Positions 26,571 to 34,667 of a DNA stretch of 64,000 nucleotides are shown piece by piece. The position numbers were made by a program, and so were the translations under genes. Numbering within the stretch: the stretch's first letter is position 1; each line of letters opens with the position of its first letter. The notes below the pieces were generated by a model. It did no database searches and was not told the origin of the DNA. It saw only the letters and a program-made list of their open reading frames with translations. Origin of the DNA: an uncultured Prevotella sp. Lineage in GTDB: Bacteria; Bacteroidota; Bacteroidia; Bacteroidales; Bacteroidaceae. The stretch spans positions 1 to 64,000 of the forward strand of contig CALUEY010000032.1 in NCBI GenBank assembly GCA_944319915.1, read 5' to 3'.

Positions 26571-27380
26571 TTATGCAGTGTGGCTCGGGCCGCCGGCGTA
26601 GTAGCACTCGGGCTCGCGGCGCTGGCGGCACAGCTTGGTTATCTTGCGCTCGGCCATCTTGTAGGTGACGCCCGAGAAGCACCTTGTGTGCTGGGGGCAT
26701 ATCTCCACGCACCTGCCGCACGATATGCAGAGGTTGCCGTCGGTGCGGCTGGGGCGGTTGGGCGATATGGCGCCCACGGGGCAGAGGCTCACGCAGAGGT
26801 TGCAGCGGTTGCACTTCTTCCTGCTGCCCGAGGGGTGGATGGGTATGGCCCCGGCCTCGCGGTATGGGCGGTTGCCCGGCACGGGGGGCGCGCCCAGGCT
26901 GCTGGTGGTGCTCACCGACCGGAGCAGGCTGGTGCATCCTGCGGCGAAGCGCGCCATGGCGGCCATGTCGGCGGCGTCGGGCCGCCCGGCGGCGATGCCG
27001 GCGAAGATGGAGTGGCGCGCCACGAAGGCCCCTGCGCCTATCACCTTGAAGCCGCCTTGGCCGAGCAGGTCGCACAGCTCGATGAGCGCGTCGTCGTAGG
27101 CGCGGTTGCCGTATACCACCATCGCCACGGCCGGCGCGCCGTTGGCGTGGAACCGGCGCAGCCCCTCGGCGGCCCTCGGCGGCACCCGCCCCGCGTACAC
27201 CGGCACGGCTGCCACGAGCAGGTCGCCGCTGCCGGCGAGCACCACGTCGCCGCCGGGGCCGCCGCAGGTTATGTCGTGCTCTTCGACGGTGCCGGGCAGG
27301 CGTTCGGCCACGGCCCGGGCCGCCTTGCGCGTGGTGTACGTCGCGCTGAAATAAACAAGGTGTATGCGTTCTGTCTTCAT
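26571..27380 (-). CDS. EFR1-type flavodoxin/ferredoxin fusion
   Basis: This 269-aa protein combines a flavodoxin-like N-terminus (HLVYFSATYTTRKAARAVAE, VAAVPVYAGRVPP, VVYGNRAYDDAL) with a C-terminal double 4Fe-4S ferredoxin (CNRCNLCVSLCPVGAI near residue 190, CISCGRCVEICPQH near 218). This is the EFrodo-type 'EFR1' architecture, a cytoplasmic electron carrier. It is the promoter-proximal gene of the minus-strand operon and may supply electrons to a sugar- or lipid-modifying step, although no partner is obvious. Confidence 0.85.
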   Translation of the reverse strand: MKTERIHLVYFSATYTTRKAARAVAERLPGTVEEHDITCGGPGGDVVLAGSGDLLVAAVPVYAGRVPPRAAEGLRRFHANGAPAVAMVVYGNRAYDDALIELCDLLGQGGFKVIGAGAFVARHSIFAGIAAGRPDAADMAAMARFAAGCTSLLRSVSTTSSLGAPPVPGNRPYREAGAIPIHPSGSRKKCNRCNLCVSLCPVGAISPNRPSRTDGNLCISCGRCVEICPQHTRCFSGVTYKMAERKITKLCRQRREPECYYAGGPSHTA

Positions 27381-27529
27381 GCTCTCTGTGGTTGTTTCGG
27401 CGGCGGTGGCCGCCGCCGGGGGCCGGCGGGGGCGCTGCGGCGCGGCGCGGGCGGGGCCATGGCCGGCGGTGGCGGGGGCTGGGCGCCCCCTGGCCGCCAG
27501 CCTGCAGCGGGCCCGCCGCTTACTCCCTG

Positions 27530-27537
27530 CAAAGATA
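27530..27537 (-). promoter_or_regulatory. -7 box of the minus-strand polysaccharide operon
   Basis: TATCTTTG on the minus strand lies about 150 bases before the EFR1 gene. The leader in between is extremely GC-rich and has no ORF. The -33 element is not clear. Confidence 0.5.
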
Positions 27538-27650
27538 GCGAATAAAGTTCAATTATGCGCCGCGGGCAAGTAAAAAGCGGCGAAAAAGCAGCAAAAACCT
27601 GCACAATTGCCATGCGGGTGTGCAAAAGCGAGTGCTTTTTGCCGAAATTA

Positions 27651-27682
27651 TTTGCACGTATGGATAAAAATTAGTTACTTTG
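27651..27682 (+). promoter_or_regulatory. Promoter of acpP
   Basis: TTTG, a 20-nt spacer and TTACTTTG form a Bacteroidota promoter with a leader of about 50 nt before acpP. It is divergent from the operon promoter at 27530. Confidence 0.65.
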
Positions 27683-27737
27683 CACCCGGTTTTTTTAAGA
27701 AAGAAAGTCATTATTAACGTTTTAAATTTTACAAATC

Positions 27738-27974
27738 ATGTCAGAAATTGAAGCAAAAGTTAAGGAAATCATCGTAGACAAGCTTGGTGTTGACGAGGCA
27801 GAGGTAAAGCCGGAGGCAAGTTTCACTAACGACCTGGGCGCCGACTCCCTTGACACTGTCGAGCTCATCATGGAGTTCGAGAAGGAGTTCGGCATCTCCA
27901 TCCCCGACGATAAGGCTGAGAAGATCGCCACCGTGGGCGACGCTGTAGCTTATATCGAAGAGAACACGAAATAA
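27738..27974 (+). CDS. acpP: Acyl carrier protein
   Basis: This 78-aa acidic protein carries the growing fatty acyl chain on a phosphopantetheine arm. The attachment serine is in [19 protein letters not shown] (DSLD). Length and charge are typical. Codon use is less GC-biased than its neighbours, as expected for a highly expressed gene. It precedes fabF, with a strong hairpin between them that could let acpP be made in excess. Confidence 0.98.
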   Translation: MSEIEAKVKEIIVDKLGVDEAEVKPEASFTNDLGADSLDTVELIMEFEKEFGISIPDDKAEKIATVGDAVAYIEENTK

Positions 27975-27992
27975 ATTTCCCTCACCGTCCGG

Positions 27993-28079
27993 GAATTGGG
28001 AAATGAGGGTCATGGCAGTGGCAAGGGCGCGTTTCGCCCCGCATGGGCCATGATTCTCATTTCCGAATTCTCTTTTTTT
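27993..28079 (+). terminator. Long hairpin with T tract between acpP and fabF
   Basis: Arms at 27993-28007 and 28056-28070 (GAATTGGGAAATGAG against CTCATTTCCGAATTC) pair over 15 bp with one mismatch. A second inner stem (GTCATGG/CCATGAT) extends them. A run of seven T follows. It is a terminator or partial attenuator sitting 11 bases before fabF. Confidence 0.75.
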
Positions 28080-28090
28080 CAATCTACAGC

Positions 28091-29342
<1,252 letters not shown>

Positions 29343-29356
<14 letters not shown>

Positions 29357-30407
29357 AGACTTGATAGACCGCATAAAGCTCCCTTTCCGCAAGGAGAAGG
29401 AGCTTTTTTATTCGCTCCGCGCCATACTGGGCTTCTATCCCCGCCACATCGAGCACTACAAGCTCGCCCTCATGCACAAGAGCGTGGCCCGGCGCAACGC
29501 CAAGGGCCGCCCGCTCAACAACGAGAGGCTCGAGTTCCTGGGCGACGCCATACTCGACGCCGTGGTGGGCGACATCGTCTACCGCCACTTCGAGGGCAAG
29601 CGCGAGGGCTTCCTCACCAACACCCGCAGCAAGCTCGTGCAGCGCGAGACGCTCAACCGCCTCGCGCAGGAGATGGGCATCAACCAGCTCATACTCTCGT
29701 CAACGCGCTCCAGCTCGCACAACAGCTACATGGGGGGCAACGCCTTCGAGGCCCTGGTGGGCGCCATCTACCTCGACCGAGGCTACGACGCCTGCATGCA
29801 GTTCATGCAGAAGCGCATACTCTCGCAGATAATCAACATCGACAAGGTGGCCTACAAGGAGGTGAACTTCAAGAGCAAGCTCATAGAGTGGTGCCAGAAG
29901 AACCGCGTCAACCTCGAGTTCGGCCTCGTGAGCCAGTCGAAGGAAGAGGGCGGCAGCCCCATCTTCGTTTACCGGGCGGTGCTCGAGGGCAAGGAAGCCG
30001 GCAAGGGCAAGGGATACTCAAAGAAGGAGAGCCAGCAGCTGGCGTCGAAGGAGGCATTGCAGAAACTCCGACGCGAGCCGCAGTTCATCGACGCCGTGTT
30101 CGCAGCCAAGGCCGGGCGCACCAAGATGGAGGAGGAGCCCGTGAGCACCGTGCCGTCCACCGACGACCGCCAGGACTTCATCATCCCCCAGGCCAAGGCC
30201 GCCGGGCGGCCCGCACCACAGGCCGACGCACCCCGGCGCGACGCCCGCCGCAGGCAGCAGGGCGGCGACGGGGCCGCGCCGCAGGGCGCCGCTGGCGGAG
30301 AGCGCGACGAGTTCGACCTTTCGGACATCACGGCCACGCCCAAGGAGATGTCGCGCGAGGACATAATAGCCATGGCCGAGGCGGCCGCTTTCTCGGAGGA
30401 GAAGTGA
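29343..30407 (+). CDS. rnc: Ribonuclease III with a long C-terminal tail
   Basis: A 354-aa double-strand-specific endoribonuclease. The catalytic domain holds NERLEFLGDAILDAVVGD near residue 58 and the second acidic site NAFEALVGAIYLDRG near 135. A dsRNA-binding domain runs from NFKSKLIEWCQKN to SKKESQQLASKEAL (~180-250). A tail of roughly 100 residues rich in Pro, Arg, Gln and acidic residues follows, which most RNase III proteins lack. The start overlaps the end of fabF. It should process rRNA precursors and structured mRNAs. Confidence 0.95.
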
Positions 30408-30415
30408 GTGATGCA

Positions 30416-30486
30416 AAGGGGAAAGGGCGAGGGGTAGGCGCCGGATGATGCATCCGCAATGTTGAGGCCCCTCACCCTTCCCCCTT
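30416..30486. terminator. Bidirectional hairpin between rnc and the converging ABC gene
   Basis: A 19-bp imperfect stem (AAGGGGAAAGGGCGAGGGG at 30416-30434 against 30468-30486) encloses a smaller perfect hairpin (CGGATG/CATCCG). It lies 8 bases past rnc and 33 bases beyond the converging gene, so it can serve both. Confidence 0.6.
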
Positions 30487-30533
30487 ACTTCTTAATTCTT
30501 AATCCTTAATCCTTAATCCTTAATTCTTAATCT
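30487..30533. repeat. TTAATCC heptad tandem repeat overlapping a stop codon
   Basis: About six tandem 7-mers (TTAATTC/TTAATCC) run across the stop codon of the minus-strand ABC ATPase, so the gene's last codons and stop (AAG AAT TAA) are part of the repeat. Confidence 0.75.
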
Positions 30534-31518
30534 CCATTATCTTCCTCACGGTCTCGGCTATGGTGGCGGCGTGGGCCGCGGAGCCGTGGCGGCGCACGGT
30601 GAAGCCGTCCTGGCCCACCTCCACAGACACCTCGGCGGGCGCGTCGCCCCCGGCCATGCCGTTGCGCAGCAGCGCCTTGCAGAGCATGGCGCGCCGTGGC
30701 CCCGGCTCGCCCGCCACCGTCACCGGCTCCGCCCCGGCAGGGCATACGGCGAAGAGGCCCGTGGCGGGGTCGAAGCGCATGGCCGGGCTGTCGAAGAAGG
30801 CGGCCAGCCGCCCGTCGAGGGCCAAGTCCTCGGGCGAGCCTATGGCCGCCACGCCGCCGGGCTTCATGAGCCACAGCGTGTCGGCGGCCTGCAGGGCGAG
30901 GTCGAGGTCGTGGGTAGACATGAACACCGCCTTGCCCGTTTGCCGCGCTATGCCGTGCAGCAGGCGCATCGCCTCCACCTTGCTCGCAAAGTCGAGGAAC
31001 GCCGTGGGCTCGTCGAGCAGTATCACCGGCGTTTGCTGCGCCAGGGCCTTGGCCAGCATGGCCTTCTGCCGCTCGCCGTCGCTCAGCGTGCTCACGCGCC
31101 GCCTGGCCAGGCCGGCTATGCCCACGCATTGCATGGCCCCGAGGGCCACGTCGCGGTCGGCGCTTGAGCACAGCCCCCAGAAGCCGGTGTAGGGCGCCCG
31201 GCCCAGCTCCACCATCTCGGCCACGGTCATGCTGCCCGTGTCGGGCTTCTCGGTAAGCACTATGGCCACGAGCCGCGCCATGTCGGCGGGCTTCAGTGCC
31301 GTTATGTCGCGCCCGGCTATGGTGGCGGTGCCTGCCACGGGTGGCTGGAAGCCCGCCAGCGTGCGCAGCAGCGTAGACTTGCCCGCGCCGTTGGGGCCCA
31401 GCAGGCAGGTTAGCTCGCCCCCGGCTATGGTGGCGCTGATGCCCTGGGCCACGGTGCGTGGGCCTTTCCTTGTGTTGTAGCCTATGGCGAGGGCGCTGAG
31501 GGTTATGTCGGTGGTCAT
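30520..31518 (-). CDS. ABC transporter ATP-binding protein, iron/siderophore/heme type
   Basis: A 332-aa ATPase of the FecE/BtuD/HmuV kind, which energises FecCD-type permeases for siderophore, heme or cobalamin uptake. Walker A LLGPNGAGKSTLLRTLAGF is near residue 40, signature TLSDGERQKAMLAKAL near 145, Walker B VILLDEPTAFLDF near 165, and the switch His is in STHDLDL. About 75 extra C-terminal residues follow the usual end of the domain. No permease or binding protein is adjacent, so it depends on partners elsewhere. Its upstream region is a 9-bp tandem repeat. Confidence 0.87.
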   Translation of the reverse strand: MTTDITLSALAIGYNTRKGPRTVAQGISATIAGGELTCLLGPNGAGKSTLLRTLAGFQPPVAGTATIAGRDITALKPADMARLVAIVLTEKPDTGSMTVAEMVELGRAPYTGFWGLCSSADRDVALGAMQCVGIAGLARRRVSTLSDGERQKAMLAKALAQQTPVILLDEPTAFLDFASKVEAMRLLHGIARQTGKAVFMSTHDLDLALQAADTLWLMKPGGVAAIGSPEDLALDGRLAAFFDSPAMRFDPATGLFAVCPAGAEPVTVAGEPGPRRAMLCKALLRNGMAGGDAPAEVSVEVGQDGFTVRRHGSAAHAATIAETVRKIMEIKN

Positions 31519-31519
31519 G

Positions 31520-31610
31520 GGAGGGGGCTTTGGGAGTTTTGGGAGTTTTGGGGGCTTTGGGAGTTCTGGGAGTTCTGGGAGTTCTGGGAGTTCTGGGAGT
31601 TCTGGGAGGC
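31520..31610. repeat. GGGAGTTCT 9-bp tandem repeat, G-quadruplex-capable
   Basis: About nine units of GGGAGTTCT/GGGAGTTTT fill the gap between ldhA and the ABC ATPase. The plus strand has more than four GGG runs spaced six bases apart, fitting the simple G-quadruplex rule. It abuts the ABC gene's start codon and comes within about 10 bases of the ldhA stop codon. Confidence 0.85.
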
Positions 31611-31618
31611 CCGGTACC

Positions 31619-32614
31619 TCATTCCACCTTGTTCTCCAGCGGGCGGGCGGCCTGCCAGTCGGCGATGTTGGCGAGCGTGGTGGCGGCGATGTTGTGCATG
31701 GCCTCGCGCGTGAAGAAGCCCTGGTGCGACGTCACGATGACGTTGGGCATCATGAGCAGCAGCGCGAGCTTGTCGTCGTCGATCATCTTGTCGCTGCGGT
31801 CCTCGTAGAAATACTCCTGCTCCTCCTCGTACACGTCGAGCCCGGCCGAGCCTACCTGCCCCGAGCGCAGGCCCTCTATGAGGTCCTCGGTGCGTATGAG
31901 CTTGCCCCTGCCCGTGTTGATTATCATCACCCCGGGCTTCATCATGGCTATGCTCTCGCGGCAAACCATGTGCCTCGTGCTGTCGGTGAGCGGGCAGTGC
32001 AGCGATATGATGTCGCTCTTGGCGTAAAGCTCGCCGAGGCCCGTGAGCCTCACCCCGTGCTCGCGGGCGAAGGCCTCGTCGGGCATGGGGTCGTAGGCCA
32101 GCACCTGCATGCCGAAGCCGCGCAGTATCTTGGCCAGCTCGCGGGCTATGCGGCCCAGGCCCACGAGCCCTGCCGTCTTCCCGTACATGTCGAAGCCCAT
32201 GAGGCCCTTTAGCTTGAAGTTGCCCTCGCGCGTGCGGCACACGGAGCGGTACACCTTGCGGTTGAGCGAGAGCATGAGCGTCACGGCATATTCGGCCACG
32301 GCGTGGGGCGAGTAGGCCGGCACGCGCACCACGGCCATCCGCCCCCGTGCCGCCTCCATGTCTACGTTGTTGAATCCGGCGCAGCGCAGGGCCAGGAGCC
32401 TTACGCCGTGGGCGGCGAGCTGCCCTATGGCCCGGGCGTCGCACTCGTCGTTCACGAACACGCACGCCACGTCGCAGCCCATGGCCAGCTGCGCAGTGCT
32501 CGCCGTCAGCCTGTCCTTGTAGTAACGGATGTCGAAGCCAAACTTGCCGTTTTCGCGGTCGAACGACTCGCGGTCGTAACTCTTCGCGTCGAAGAAAGCT
32601 ATTTTCACTGCCAT
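31619..32614 (-). CDS. ldhA: D-lactate dehydrogenase (D-2-hydroxyacid dehydrogenase)
   Basis: A 331-aa NAD-dependent dehydrogenase that reduces pyruvate to D-lactate in fermentation. MKIAFFDAKSYD-type start, RCAGFNNVDMEAA (substrate-binding Arg/Asn), the Rossmann motif GLVGLGRIARELAKIL near residue 150, INTGRGKLIRTEDLI, and the catalytic His in TSHQGFFTREA near 295 all fit LdhA rather than a general 2-hydroxyacid dehydrogenase. A TAAGTTTG box at 32676-32683 on the minus strand, with CTTG 19 nt before it, is its likely promoter. Confidence 0.92.
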   Translation of the reverse strand: MAVKIAFFDAKSYDRESFDRENGKFGFDIRYYKDRLTASTAQLAMGCDVACVFVNDECDARAIGQLAAHGVRLLALRCAGFNNVDMEAARGRMAVVRVPAYSPHAVAEYAVTLMLSLNRKVYRSVCRTREGNFKLKGLMGFDMYGKTAGLVGLGRIARELAKILRGFGMQVLAYDPMPDEAFAREHGVRLTGLGELYAKSDIISLHCPLTDSTRHMVCRESIAMMKPGVMIINTGRGKLIRTEDLIEGLRSGQVGSAGLDVYEEEQEYFYEDRSDKMIDDDKLALLLMMPNVIVTSHQGFFTREAMHNIAATTLANIADWQAARPLENKVE

Positions 32615-32675
32615 AATCGGTTGTTTTTTTGTCCTCGGCGCGGCCTGCGCGCGCCTGCGGCCTGCCGCGCCACTG

Positions 32676-32706
32676 CAAACTTACGAAAAGTGGGGCAGAA
32701 AGCAAG
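32676..32706 (-). promoter_or_regulatory. Promoter of ldhA
   Basis: On the minus strand CTTG, a 19-nt spacer and TAAGTTTG lie about 60 bases before the ldhA start codon. Confidence 0.55.
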
Positions 32707-32758
32707 GCAGAATTAGCTGAAAAAATGTTACAGTAGCCGTTAAAAAATGCGCCGCCGG

Positions 32759-32780
32759 CAGCCGATTGCGCAATCGGCTG
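32759..32780. repeat. Perfect 22-bp palindrome
   Basis: CAGCCGATTGC is followed directly by its exact complement GCAATCGGCTG with no loop. It begins a repeat-rich, gene-free stretch of about 700 bp between ldhA and the accessory island. Confidence 0.8.
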
Positions 32781-32818
32781 GCAGCCAGGCCGTTAGCCGC
32801 GGCCGCCGTTTCGCCCCA

Positions 32819-32879
32819 CCAAACGGCCTCTCCTGCGCCCCCAAACGGCCTCCCTCGCCGCCCCATGCAGGCCGTTTGG
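32819..32879. repeat. Three CCAAACGGCC copies (two direct, one inverted)
   Basis: CCAAACGGCC occurs at 32819 and 32841, and its complement GGCCGTTTGG at 32870. A fourth copy lies at 33232, between the left direct repeat and the first island gene. The motif belongs to the family seen in palindromes at 8777 and 21740. Confidence 0.8.
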
Positions 32880-32988
32880 CAAGCCCATTGGGCAGCCCCC
32901 TCCCTGCGGCCCGCCGCAAGGGGGCCGCCCGCGCTGAAATTCCATTACACCCGGCCCATCTGCCCTCCGTGCAACCCCTTTCGCGACT

Positions 32989-33119
32989 TTTTGCCCCGGG
33001 GCAGTGCGCCGAGCCGATTTTTTTAGTATATTTGCCATGCTAATAATAGGATGCGGCTCAGCCATGACGCCCGGAAGCAATGCTTCCTGCTGTCGCGGCA
33101 TTCGCCTTTCGCTATGTTT
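32989..33119. repeat. Left copy of the direct repeat bounding the accessory island
   Basis: About 131 bp, over 90% identical to 37562-37691. It contains GCCCCGGGGC, a TATATTTG box (33027-33034) and a short hairpin (GGAAGC/GCTTCC). Weaker similarity may start about seven bases earlier. No gene lies between it and the island's first ORF, only a TACCTTTG box at 33177-33184 that could serve the operon. Confidence 0.9.
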
Positions 33120-33310
33120 CTTCAATGGAAACCAATATTTTCTTATGCACCGGGCATAAAAACCGCATTTTTTATATACCTTTGTCTTTGCGCATATAGA
33201 ATGCGCCCCGGCCCATGGCAGCAGCCAGCGGCCAAACGGCCGAAGCAGGCATGGAGCACTGAAAGGCGGAAAGAACATGCCGTTAGGAAACTTTTAGTTG
33301 GGAATAAAAT

Positions 33311-33988
33311 ATGAGTGACAATAAAGAAATAGGCTATGTGTATATTCTTACGAATCCGAGTTTTCGTGAGGATTGGGTTAAGATTGGTAAAAGTTCACGT
33401 CCTGTTGATGTCCGCTCAAAGGAGTTGGATAACACAGCGGTTCCGCTTCCATTTGAGATTTTCGCCACTATTAAGACAGTTAAATATAATGAGGTTGAAA
33501 AGCATGTCCACAAGACAATTGACAGGTTGACAGATTTACGCATCCGTCAGAATCGTGAATTTTTCAATGTTTCTCCCCAATTAGCTTTGGAAATTTTTAT
33601 TGATATTGCCAAAATGATAGATGATGCTGTTATTACTCGATATAAAGATAATAAGCCTATCAATGAAAGCATGAAAGAAAATGGAGAAGTCTTCAACGAA
33701 CAAACAAAAATAGCGAAACGTGGCCGTTTTAAGTTTAGCATGGTAAATATCAAGGTTGGAGAATATATAACGTTTACTCCAACCAACCTGCAAGTAAAAG
33801 TAGCGAGTGATGATACGGTAGAATATGATGGTCGCATTTACAAATTGTCTCCATTTGTAGGAACATTTATGCCAAAAGAAAGGCAAACACAATCAGGAGC
33901 TTATCAAGGAGCAAAATATTTCACATACAATGGAGAAATATTGGATGATTTGAGAACAAAAATGGAACAAAACAAAGAAGACAAATAA
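33311..33988 (+). CDS. GIY-YIG (T5orf172-type) nuclease-domain protein
   Basis: A 225-aa protein, first gene of the AT-rich island. Residues 8-95 (YVYILTNPSFREDWVKIGKSS ... NEVEKHVHKTIDRL ... NREFFNVSP) match the GIY-YIG-like T5orf172 domain; the G-Y/Y-V-Y-I strand, K-I-G-K and the Glu of NEVEKHVH are present. Residues ~140-215 (FTPTNLQVKVASDDTVEYDGRIYKLSPFV) resemble the DUF4357-type C-terminal domain found on such nucleases. Only four bases separate it from the next gene. It is probably a DNA endonuclease or DNA-binding partner of the restriction-modification genes. Confidence 0.8.
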   Translation: MSDNKEIGYVYILTNPSFREDWVKIGKSSRPVDVRSKELDNTAVPLPFEIFATIKTVKYNEVEKHVHKTIDRLTDLRIRQNREFFNVSPQLALEIFIDIAKMIDDAVITRYKDNKPINESMKENGEVFNEQTKIAKRGRFKFSMVNIKVGEYITFTPTNLQVKVASDDTVEYDGRIYKLSPFVGTFMPKERQTQSGAYQGAKYFTYNGEILDDLRTKMEQNKEDK

Positions 33989-33992
33989 TGTT

Positions 33993-34661
33993 ATGATTAG
34001 ATTAATAGATAATATAGACCTTGTATGGAAAAATAACCAGCCGTTAGGATGTTGTATTCATAATCGGACATGGCAAAAGATAGCTTTACAACAGGGTGAT
34101 ATGGATGGTGCATGCGCTGTGTATTCATTGATGATGTACCTTATCGCAATAAAGGTTCTTACTTATGCCCAAGTAAAAAATCTTAATACAAAATTTAATG
34201 GACAGACATCTAAAGGGCGACTGTTCAAGGAATTTTTTGAGAAAGAAGGCCTATGTAGAAACGGTTTTTATTTTTCCACAATTGTCGAAAAATTGAAACA
34301 TTCTTTCTCGAAAGAAGTTTCTGCTGTTTCTTCCAATTATAACAGTACAGATTTCGATCAGTCAAATGCAGTACAACAGATTAAAGAGGCTATTGATGAT
34401 AACTGTCCAATAATGATTGCAGAAGTGTTTAAGGGAGGTGGTGCACATGCTATCTTAGCTGTTGGATATGAATTCTGCAATGATGAATTGACGAAAATAT
34501 TTTGTTTAGACCCAGGCTATCCCATCGCTGACTATTCCTATTGGAATACTGTTATCAGAATTAATGATGCAAAGGGCAAAGTTTATTCTCATACAAGCAT
34601 CTCTGACAAACAGATGAACGATATTTATATTGACGAAACGTTAAGAATAAGAAAAAGATAA
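33993..34661 (+). CDS. C39-like papain-fold cysteine peptidase candidate
   Basis: This 222-aa protein has no signal peptide, so it is predicted cytoplasmic. A papain-type catalytic set is visible: Gln34 and Cys41 in QQGDMDGACAVYSLMMYLI, His152 in GGGAHAILAVGYE, and Asp173 in FCLDPGYP. This order and spacing match C39-like peptidases (bacteriocin-transporter and effector types). There is no ABC transporter or GG-leader peptide nearby; instead it sits between a GIY-YIG gene and hsdM with gaps of four and six bases. Base composition is very AT-rich against the genome. The target is unknown; a role in defence or in processing an island protein is inference. Confidence 0.6.
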   Translation: MIRLIDNIDLVWKNNQPLGCCIHNRTWQKIALQQGDMDGACAVYSLMMYLIAIKVLTYAQVKNLNTKFNGQTSKGRLFKEFFEKEGLCRNGFYFSTIVEKLKHSFSKEVSAVSSNYNSTDFDQSNAVQQIKEAIDDNCPIMIAEVFKGGGAHAILAVGYEFCNDELTKIFCLDPGYPIADYSYWNTVIRINDAKGKVYSHTSISDKQMNDIYIDETLRIRKR

Positions 34662-34667
34662 GCAAAT

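Noticed and set aside
31520..31610. Possible CRISPR array
   Set aside because: The units are nine bases in direct tandem with no spacers and no cas genes; it is a minisatellite.
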